From contig NZ_KL585403.1 in assembly GCF_000721935.1 (NCBI RefSeq), forward strand, positions 53,953-69,723: DNA of 15,771 nucleotides, read 5' to 3'. The position numbers and the translations under genes were made by a program. This document shows positions 6,037 through 12,323 of the stretch, piece by piece (the stretch's first letter is position 1; the number at the start of each line of letters is the position of its first letter). The stretch is from Streptomyces sp. NRRL WC-3549. Its GTDB lineage: Bacteria > Actinomycetota > Actinomycetes > Streptomycetales > Streptomycetaceae. Under the pieces are notes generated by a model. The model ran no database searches. It was given only the letters and a program-made list of their open reading frames with translations, and was not told where the DNA came from.

Positions 6037-8009
6037 GCCGGGAGGTCTCTCAGCACCGCGACCCCGTACCGGCCCAGCTCCAGCCGGCCGTCCGCCACGG
6101 CGCCGGTGAGCAGGTCCGTGTACCGGCCCGGCAGCTCCACCGTCACCGGTGAGCGCCCGTGGTGGAGCAGGAACAGCAGTGCGCCCCGGCGCACCGCCTC
6201 CACCCCGGCGGGCAGCCCCTCCAGCACCGGGCGCACACCCGCCCCCGTGGTCACCCGGCCGAGCAGCGCGCGCAGCGCCTCCGGTTCCGGCAGCGTCGAG
6301 ACGTACCAGGCCGAGCCCTTGCGGAGGACCGCGGGCAGCCCGTCCAGCTCGCCGCCCCGGTAGGCGGACACCGTCTCCGCGCTGCCGTCCGGCTCCAGCT
6401 CCTCCGACCACAGGGTGCCGCGGAAACCCTCGCACTCCGCCACCTGGTCCGCGTCCAGCGGCCACCACTCGTGCACCGTACGGATGCCGAACAGCTCGCG
6501 CAGCCGGCCGTCCATGCCGCCGGGCCTGACCCGGTCGTCCTCGTCCGCGATGCCCGTGAAGAACCCGCAGACCAGGGTGCCGCCGTCGCGCACGTAGGCG
6601 ACCAGGGCGTCGATCGCCGCGTCGCGCAGCAGGTAGAGCTGCGGCACGACGACCACGCGGTAGCCGCCGAGGTCGGCGTCCGGGCGGGCGAAGTCCACCG
6701 CCGTGCCGTTCTCCCACAGCCCCCGGTGCCAGGCCCGCACCACATCGGTGTACTCGACCAGCGTGGAGAGCCGGCCCTCCTGGGCGCTCGCCCACCACGC
6801 GTCCCAGTCGTGCAGCACGGCCACGTCGGCCCGCACCGGCGCCTCGGCCGCCTCCGGCCCGATCAGGGCGAGTTCGGCCCCGATCCGCTTGACCTCCTGG
6901 AAGGCGCGACCGTGTTCACCGGCGTGCGAAAGCATCGCCGAGTGGAACTTCTCCGCCCCCTGCCGTGACTGCCGCCACTGGAAGTAGCAGACCGCGTCGG
7001 CGCCCCGGGCCACCGACTGGAGCGACCAGAGGCGGTTCAGCCCTTCCGGCTTCGGCCGGTTGACGGGCCGCCAGTTGACGCCGCCCGCCGCCTGCTCCAT
7101 CAGCATCCACGGACCGCCCGCCTGCGACCGCGTCATGTCGGCGAGCATCGCGTTGTACTGCCCGCCCCGCGGGTCGGCGGCGTCCGGATAGACGTCCACG
7201 GAGACCACGTCCTCCTGCTCCGCCCACGCCCAGCCGTCCTGACCGGCCCACAGCGGCATGAAGTTGGTCGTCACCGGGATGTGCGGGGTGTGCCGGGCCA
7301 CGATGTCGCGCTCGGCGGTGAAGCACTCGAGCAGGGCGTCGGAGGTGAACCGCTTGAAGTCCAGCACCTGTGCCGGATTGCGCAGGTACTGGGCCGCGCG
7401 CGGCGGCAGGATCTCGGACCAGGCGTCGTACCGCTGGCTCCAGAAGGCCGTGCCCCAGGCCTCGTTGAGCGCGTCGAGGGAGGCGTGCCGGGCGGTCAGC
7501 CAGCGGCGGAAGTGCGCCGCCGTCTCGTCGCACCAGCAGTGCGTGCAGTACTCGTTGTTGATGTGCCACACGGTGAGCGCCGGGTGGTCCGCGTACCGTG
7601 CCGCGAGGTCCTCGGTGAGCGCGGCGGCGTACCGGCGGTAGACCGGCGAGCTCGGGCAGAAGTGCTGGCGCGAACCGTAGGAGACCACCGTGCCGTCCTC
7701 CGCGCGCGGCAGGGTCTCGGGGTGCAGCGCGCCCATCCACGGCGGCGGGGACGAGGTGGGAGTGGCGAGGACCACCCCGATCCCGTGGGCGTGCAGCAGG
7801 TCCATCAGCCGGTCCAGCCAGCCGAACTCCCGTGCACCCGGGCGGGGTTCGATCTTCGCCCAGGAGAACACCCCGACGGTGACGGAGTTGACGCCGGCCT
7901 CGTTCATCAGCCGGACGTCGTCGGCCCACACCTCCTCGGGCCACTGCTCGGGGTTGTAGTCGCCCCCGAAGAGGAGGCGGCCACGGGTGGCGTCGTGCAG
8001 GGAGGGCAT
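6033..8009 (-). CDS. GH42 family beta-galactosidase
   Basis: A 658-residue, full-length GH42 enzyme that removes terminal beta-linked galactose by a retaining mechanism. The N-terminal TIM barrel opens with LLFGGDYNPEQWPEEVWADD, typical of the family. The acid/base is Glu153 in WHINNEYC and the nucleophile is Glu305 in LMEQAAGGVNW. Cys118, Cys155, Cys158 and Cys160 match the zinc-binding cysteine cluster known from several GH42 enzymes. The middle part (VRADVAVLHDWDAWWA onward) is the class I glutamine amidotransferase-like trimerization domain, followed by a small C-terminal beta domain. There is no signal peptide, so it acts in the cytoplasm. It lies 54 bases after the permease gene and overlaps the GH95 gene by four bases, so it is in the same operon. 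In this setting the natural substrate is probably galactose capping xylose in xyloglucan side chains; the family alone does not prove this. Confidence 0.93.
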   Translation of the reverse strand: MPSLHDATRGRLLFGGDYNPEQWPEEVWADDVRLMNEAGVNSVTVGVFSWAKIEPRPGAREFGWLDRLMDLLHAHGIGVVLATPTSSPPPWMGALHPETLPRAEDGTVVSYGSRQHFCPSSPVYRRYAAALTEDLAARYADHPALTVWHINNEYCTHCWCDETAAHFRRWLTARHASLDALNEAWGTAFWSQRYDAWSEILPPRAAQYLRNPAQVLDFKRFTSDALLECFTAERDIVARHTPHIPVTTNFMPLWAGQDGWAWAEQEDVVSVDVYPDAADPRGGQYNAMLADMTRSQAGGPWMLMEQAAGGVNWRPVNRPKPEGLNRLWSLQSVARGADAVCYFQWRQSRQGAEKFHSAMLSHAGEHGRAFQEVKRIGAELALIGPEAAEAPVRADVAVLHDWDAWWASAQEGRLSTLVEYTDVVRAWHRGLWENGTAVDFARPDADLGGYRVVVVPQLYLLRDAAIDALVAYVRDGGTLVCGFFTGIADEDDRVRPGGMDGRLRELFGIRTVHEWWPLDADQVAECEGFRGTLWSEELEPDGSAETVSAYRGGELDGLPAVLRKGSAWYVSTLPEPEALRALLGRVTTGAGVRPVLEGLPAGVEAVRRGALLFLLHHGRSPVTVELPGRYTDLLTGAVADGRLELGRYGVAVLRDLPA

Positions 8010-8063
8010 GGACGTCTCGTTCCTGGTGTCGTACGGGATGCCGGGGTGCGGGAGGCGGTGGGT

Positions 8064-9047
8064 TCAGCCCTTGACCGCGCCGGTGAGCATGCCCTTCTGG
8101 AAGTGCTTCTGGACGAACGGCGACAGCACGGCCACCGGGATCAGGGCGAGCACCATGACCGCCATCTGCACGGCCAGGCTGTTGATCTGCCCGCTGCTCA
8201 CCGCCGCGCCCATCGCGCCGGGCGGGACCTGGTGCTGGAGGACCAGCTGGCGCAGGATCATCTGCAGCGGGTACTTGTCGCTGTCCTGGATGTACAGCAT
8301 CGCGTTGAACCACTGGCTCCAGTAACCCACCGCGTAGAACAGCGAGATCACCGCGATGACCGCACGGGAGAGCGGCATGACGATCTGGAGCAGGATCCGC
8401 CACTCGCCGGCCCCGTCGATGCGGGCGGCGTCGATGAGCTCAGGCGCGGTGTCCATGAAGAAGCCGCGCAGGACGAGGATGTTGAAGACGCTGATGGCGC
8501 TCGGCAGGATCATCGACCAGTAGCTGTCGCTCAGCCCGATGCCGGTGACCAGCAGATAGGTCGGGATCAGACCGGCGCCGAAGAACATCGTCGCCATCAT
8601 CGTCATCAGCAGCGGCCGGTGCCCGAAGGAGTCCTTGCGGCTCAGCCCGTAGGCGCACAGCACGGAGACCACCATGGAGAACACCGTGCCCACGACGGTC
8701 AGCCCGATGCTCACCGCCGCCGCCCGGGTGACGGCCCCGCCGCTGAGCAGTTCCTCGTACGCGACGAAGGTGACGCTCTTCGGCCAGACCACCAGGCCGC
8801 CCGCCTCGTTGATCGCCTTGGTGTCGGAGAGGCTGGTCACCACCACGACCCAGATGGGGACGAGGATCACCGCGCAGATGGCGAAGAGCCCGAAGCCCTT
8901 GAAGGCCATCCCCGCCTTGGTGGGCTCCTCCTCCCACACCGGGCGCGGCTCGGCGCGCAGGGCGCGCTGGAACGGGGTCGCGGTCCGCTCGGCGACGGGG
9001 GCCGCCGACCGCCCGCCGTCCTTCTTCGTGTCCAGGATCGTCGTCAT
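8064..9047 (-). CDS. Carbohydrate ABC transporter permease, LplC/CUT1 type
   Basis: A 327-residue inner-membrane subunit of a CUT1-class oligosaccharide importer. About six membrane segments are visible near residues 51-73, 108-136, 146-168, 176-195, 228-246 and 293-312. The EAA loop that docks the ATPase is at about 203-226 (ELIDAARIDGAGEWRILLQI). The first 48 residues are hydrophilic and cytoplasmic. The start ATG at 9047 overlaps the TGA of the preceding permease by four bases, showing tight coupling of the two half-channels. The C-terminus QKHFQKGMLTGAVKG is characteristic of the LplC branch. No nucleotide-binding subunit is encoded in the window; in Streptomyces such transporters commonly share the ATPase MsiK encoded elsewhere. 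Confidence 0.92.
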   Translation of the reverse strand: MTTILDTKKDGGRSAAPVAERTATPFQRALRAEPRPVWEEEPTKAGMAFKGFGLFAICAVILVPIWVVVVTSLSDTKAINEAGGLVVWPKSVTFVAYEELLSGGAVTRAAAVSIGLTVVGTVFSMVVSVLCAYGLSRKDSFGHRPLLMTMMATMFFGAGLIPTYLLVTGIGLSDSYWSMILPSAISVFNILVLRGFFMDTAPELIDAARIDGAGEWRILLQIVMPLSRAVIAVISLFYAVGYWSQWFNAMLYIQDSDKYPLQMILRQLVLQHQVPPGAMGAAVSSGQINSLAVQMAVMVLALIPVAVLSPFVQKHFQKGMLTGAVKG

Positions 9048-10126
9048 TTCTTGGAGTACACCCCCTGCTCGCCCATCATGTGGGCGACCTTGTTGGCTCC
9101 CAGCACCATGGCGACGCTGAACAGTCCCTTGAAGACACCGGCGGCGGCCGCGTAGCCGAAGTCACCGGTCTTGATGCCCGTCCACCAGATGTAGGTGTCG
9201 AGGATTTCGGAGGCGCCCGCCCCCACCTGGTCCCGCTGGAGCAGGATCTGCTCGAAGTCGAGGTTGAGGGCGCTGCCGACCCGCAGCACCAGCAGCAGGG
9301 CGATGACGGGACGCAGGGCCGGGAGGGTGACGTGCCACATCCGGCGCCAGCGACCCGCACCGTCGACGGCCGCGGCCTCGTACAGGTCGGTGTTGACGGC
9401 GGCGAGTGCGGCCAGGAAGACGATCACGCCCCAGCCGGCGTCCTTCCAGACCGCCTGGGAGGTCACCAGGAACTTGAAGAAGCCCGGGTTGGTCATCAGG
9501 TCGAAGCCCTCGTGACCGTGTTCGCGCAGCCACTGCGCGACCAGGCCGGCGCCGCCGAACATCTGCTGGAAGACGGTGACGACGAGGACCCAGGAGAAGA
9601 AGTGCGGCAGATAGACGATCGCCTGGACCCAGGCCCGCACCCGGGCGCTCATGATCGTGTTGAGCAGCAGGGCGATGGCGATCGGGATGGGGAAGAAGAG
9701 GATCAGCTGGGTCAGGAAGATGACCAGCGTGTTCAGGAGGACTTCCCAGAAGCGGTAGTCCTGGAAGATCCGGGTGAAGTTGTCGAACCCGACGAAGGGG
9801 CTGCCCGTGATGCCGAGGTCGTACACGTCGTAGTCCTGGAAGGCCACGACGTTCCCGAGCAGCGGGATGTAGTTGAAGACCAGCAGCAGGGCCATCGCCG
9901 GCAGCGTCATCAGGATGAGCGTGCGGTCGCGGCGCAGTCGCAGCCGGCGTGTGATCCCGCCCCGGGCGGGCTGCTCCCCGGCGGCCCCGTCCTCCCGCCG
10001 GAGGGCGGACGGCCTGACCGCCCGTGATCTGCTCCGAGCGGCGTCGCCGGCCCGGCCGCCGCCCCCGGCCGGATCCGGCCCGTCCGTACGGCCCGCGTCA
10101 CTCGCCACCGTCGCCCGAGGCTTCAC
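9044..10126 (-). CDS. Carbohydrate ABC transporter permease, LplB/CUT1 type
   Basis: A 360-residue partner of the following LplC-type permease. Membrane segments begin near residue 69 (LILMTLPAMALLLVFNYIPL) and recur at about 129-155, 165-187, 229-246 and 270-288, with the last segment near 325-345. The EAA loop is at about 247-271 (DLYEAAAVDGAGRWRRMWHV). The GTG start at 10126 has a strong GGGGAG site six bases upstream. It gives an unusual 65-residue N-terminal tail rich in Arg, Gly and Ala before the first membrane helix; family members usually have a shorter tail, so a downstream start is possible although no better ribosome site is evident. The C-terminal HMMGEQGVYSKK is typical of the LplB group. 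It lies 105 bases after the binding-protein gene. Confidence 0.9.
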   Translation of the reverse strand: MKPRATVASDAGRTDGPDPAGGGGRAGDAARSRSRAVRPSALRREDGAAGEQPARGGITRRLRLRRDRTLILMTLPAMALLLVFNYIPLLGNVVAFQDYDVYDLGITGSPFVGFDNFTRIFQDYRFWEVLLNTLVIFLTQLILFFPIPIAIALLLNTIMSARVRAWVQAIVYLPHFFSWVLVVTVFQQMFGGAGLVAQWLREHGHEGFDLMTNPGFFKFLVTSQAVWKDAGWGVIVFLAALAAVNTDLYEAAAVDGAGRWRRMWHVTLPALRPVIALLLVLRVGSALNLDFEQILLQRDQVGAGASEILDTYIWWTGIKTGDFGYAAAAGVFKGLFSVAMVLGANKVAHMMGEQGVYSKK

Positions 10127-10231
10127 CCTGTGCTCCCCATGTCGTGCTCTCCGCCCCGGCCGCCGGGGCTCCTCGTCCCCGGCGGCCTGCTGTTCCTTCG
10201 TCGTACGTACGGTTCGGGTGGCCCGTACGCG

Positions 10232-11905
10232 TCAGACGCCGGAGCCGTTCTTCTCGAGCAGCTCCTGGTACCAGTCGCGGAGCTTGTCGCCGCCGCTGTT
10301 CTTCCAGGTCGTCACCGCCGCGTCGACGTCGCTGACCTTCTTGCGGCCGCGCCGGACGTCCTTCTGCAGGTCGTCGAAGGGCGTGTACAGGGAGGCGTAG
10401 CGCTGGGGCTCGACGACCTGCATGCCGAAGAAGAGCGGCTTCTTCAGGTGCGGGGCCTGCCGGGCCATCCAGCCCGCGTAGTCCTCGACCAGCCGCGGCT
10501 CGTCCGGGAAGGCGATGGTGTGCGGCGGGGAGGCGACGTACAGCAGTGTCGCGGGCTGCGCCTCCTCGATGCCCTGCGGGGTGAAGGTCGGCACCCCGCC
10601 CTCGACCTTGTAGTGGGTGCCCTTGACGCCGTAGTTGGTGAGCATGAACTCCTCGGTGCCGTACGGGGCCGCGGCGAAGTCGGCGATCGCGAGGAACTCC
10701 TCGATCTTCTCCTTCGGCAGGTTCTTGTTGATGAAGGTGAAGATGCCCGCGGGGTCGTCCTGCCACAGGACCGGCGCGCCGCCGTCCGCCGCGAAGAAGT
10801 CCAGCGCCTGCATGTCGAACTTCGGGTTGGCGGCGGCCTGTTCGGTGACCATGCCCTTCCAGCCGCCGGTCCCGTCGTTGTACATCAGGACGTGGCCGCT
10901 GGTGAAGCGGATCTTGGAGTCGGCGTCCTTGTTGGCCTCGGCGTCCGGGTGGACGTACCCGCCGTCGTGGAGCTTGCGGGCGAAGGCGAGGGCCTCGCGG
11001 TACTCCTGGGTCTCGATCTTGTGGACCAGCTTGCCGCCCTCCAGCTGCCAGTAGTGCGGCGCGTCGGGCAGCAGGCCGTAGATCTTCTGGACGCAGGTCC
11101 ACAGGTCGTCGAAGGCCCACACCTTGCTCTTCGGCGCGGTGTACTCCTTGCCGAAGGCGAGCAGGTCGTCCGCGCTCGCCGGCAGGGCGCCGGAGCCGAG
11201 CAGGTCCTTGCGGTAGAAGATCGCGTTGCCGATGACCGGGTTGGGCATGGGCAGGCCGCGCAGCTTGCCGCCGAAGACGGAGTACTGCCAGGCGCCGGTC
11301 GGGATGTTGGCCAGGTTCGGGTACTTCTTGACCGCGTCGCCCGCGAGGTAGGGGCTCAGATCGGCGAACTTCGCGGTGATCGCGTTGCGGATCTGCCCCT
11401 GCATGTTCCAGCCGGGGATGGTCATGACGTCGGGGAGGTCGGAGCCGGCCAGGACCGCGCCGATCTTGTCCTGGTAGGTGTTGCCGTCCTGCGGGTCGAA
11501 GTCGAGGGTCGAGCCGAGGGCCTTGTTCACCGCCGAGTAGTACGGGTTGTTCTTCTTGGGGACGGTGCCCCACAGCGGTGTCATGACCCGGAACGACGAC
11601 CCCTTGCCCGGTGCCGACTTCACCGAGGCGACCAGCGGGTCGGGCAGCTCGGTGAACCCGGGGCTCGAACCGTTGACGCTCGCCACGTCGGGCTGGACCA
11701 GGTTCGACGGCACGTGGCTCGGCAGGACCTTCTTGAGCGCCTTGCCCGTGGTCGTGCCCTCCTTGCTGCTCGCCCCACCGGAACCGCTGCCCCCGCAGGC
11801 GGCGAGCAGCGGTGCTCCGCCGGCCACGGCGAGGGCGGCGAAGGCACCCGATGCGAGGAACCTTCTCCGGCTCGGGGCGGAGGAGGGGGCGGAATTCGGC
11901 GTCAT
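10232..11905 (-). CDS. Extracellular solute-binding lipoprotein of the sugar ABC transporter (LplA-like)
   Basis: A 557-residue binding protein that captures an oligosaccharide outside the membrane and delivers it to the two permeases encoded next. The signal peptide has a twin-arginine motif (SRRRFLASG, residues 12-20), a hydrophobic core and a lipobox ending L-A-A-C with the lipidated Cys37, followed by a Ser/Gly linker. This predicts Tat export and lipid anchoring. The size, longer than the roughly 420 residues of many CUT1 binding proteins, fits the LplA group. The ATG at 11905 is chosen over an upstream in-frame start because it is preceded by GAAGGG at a good distance and starts just before the signal peptide. 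It is first in the minus-strand operon and lies downstream of a LacI-type operator at 12060-12073. Ligand inferred from neighbours: xyloglucan-derived oligosaccharides. Confidence 0.93.
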   Translation of the reverse strand: MTPNSAPSSAPSRRRFLASGAFAALAVAGGAPLLAACGGSGSGGASSKEGTTTGKALKKVLPSHVPSNLVQPDVASVNGSSPGFTELPDPLVASVKSAPGKGSSFRVMTPLWGTVPKKNNPYYSAVNKALGSTLDFDPQDGNTYQDKIGAVLAGSDLPDVMTIPGWNMQGQIRNAITAKFADLSPYLAGDAVKKYPNLANIPTGAWQYSVFGGKLRGLPMPNPVIGNAIFYRKDLLGSGALPASADDLLAFGKEYTAPKSKVWAFDDLWTCVQKIYGLLPDAPHYWQLEGGKLVHKIETQEYREALAFARKLHDGGYVHPDAEANKDADSKIRFTSGHVLMYNDGTGGWKGMVTEQAAANPKFDMQALDFFAADGGAPVLWQDDPAGIFTFINKNLPKEKIEEFLAIADFAAAPYGTEEFMLTNYGVKGTHYKVEGGVPTFTPQGIEEAQPATLLYVASPPHTIAFPDEPRLVEDYAGWMARQAPHLKKPLFFGMQVVEPQRYASLYTPFDDLQKDVRRGRKKVSDVDAAVTTWKNSGGDKLRDWYQELLEKNGSGV

Positions 11906-12059
11906 TGCGTCAACCCTTCGAGGCGCACCAGGACGACACACGGCGGGTGAGCGCCGTTCGGTTCCTGTGTCTGAGGTGGGGCGTTACTGGCCGGGCCGGC
12001 TGTGTGCCACCGGCCGAGATGAAACGGTCCAACAGCGGTGCAACAGCGCCCCGAGACCG

Positions 12060-12073
12060 TCGAAGCGCTTCGA
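12060..12073. promoter_or_regulatory. LacI-family operator, site 1 (binding-protein side)
   Basis: TCGAAGCGCTTCGA is a perfect 14-base palindrome with the central CGCG-flanking GCGC core typical of LacI-family sites. It lies 154 bases upstream of the binding-protein start. On the minus strand it is preceded directly by CAACAT (12078-12073), a possible -10 element, so a bound repressor would block that promoter. The same word occurs at 12231-12244. Confidence 0.8.
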
Positions 12074-12078
12074 TGTTG
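12073..12078 (-). promoter_or_regulatory. Candidate -10 element of the transporter operon
   Basis: CAACAT on the minus strand shares its last T with the first base of operator 1, the same geometry as on the GH3 side. No good -35 match is found 17-18 bases upstream. An alternative -10, CTTAAT, lies a little further upstream. Weak on its own; the mirrored arrangement is the main argument. Confidence 0.3.
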
Positions 12079-12201
12079 CAGCGAGATTAAGGGACGTACA
12101 CCGGTCGCACAAGAGTCCGTTTCCAAATTCCTCCGACCTGTTCCCCCACCGTTTCCCGGGGGAGCGTCGGCCCGAACTGCCTCGTCGGAGGCTCTGCGGT
12201 C

Positions 12202-12231
12202 TTGACACCTGCGGGGTTGTCCGCCGAGCAT
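12202..12231 (+). promoter_or_regulatory. Candidate promoter of the GH3-GH31 operon
   Basis: A consensus -35 hexamer TTGACA (12202-12207) is followed after 18 bases by GAGCAT (12226-12231), an acceptable actinobacterial -10 with A and T at the key second and sixth positions. The last T of the -10 is the first base of operator 2, so repressor binding would cover the start site. Expected leader length is about 85 bases. Confidence 0.55.
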
Positions 12232-12244
12232 CGAAGCGCTTCGA
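12231..12244. promoter_or_regulatory. LacI-family operator, site 2 (GH3 side)
   Basis: Second perfect copy of TCGAAGCGCTTCGA, 171 bases from site 1, directly after the candidate -10 of the GH3 promoter and 80 bases before the GTG start. Two identical perfect 14-mers in one intergenic region are very unlikely by chance. A LacI-family regulator answering to a sugar from this pathway is expected, but its gene is not in the window. Confidence 0.85.
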
Positions 12245-12323
12245 AAGATCTTTCCATGACGTCGAGGGCTCTTTCGGTGCCCGACGACCGGAAGACCTCC
12301 CACCTCTCCAAGGGGACCCGCAC

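Larger units (their letters stand above)
11906..12323. other. Divergent control region between the two sugar-use operons (418 bases, no gene)
   Basis: This gap separates the binding-protein start from the GH3 start. It contains two identical 14-base palindromes, candidate promoter elements in both directions, a direct repeat of AACAGCG (12031-12037 and 12042-12048, 11-base period), and two small inverted repeats (12142-12147 with 12158-12163; 12179-12183 with 12188-12192). It is locally less GC-rich than the coding DNA, for example near 12084-12090 and 12120-12130. No small ORF with a convincing ribosome site was found. Confidence 0.8.

Noticed and set aside
7281..9155. Long plus-strand frame opposite GH42 and the permease
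   Set aside because: It spans parts of two real genes and the gap between them; the product is His/Asp/Arg-rich low-complexity shadow.
10098..11573. Minus-strand frame overlapping the binding protein and permease
   Set aside because: It is an Arg-rich shadow in another frame; both genes there have clear domains and ribosome sites.
11547..12323. Upstream extension of the GH3 frame
   Set aside because: It crosses the control region and runs antisense into the binding-protein gene; GTG 12324 has a good ribosome site and matches the usual GH3 start.
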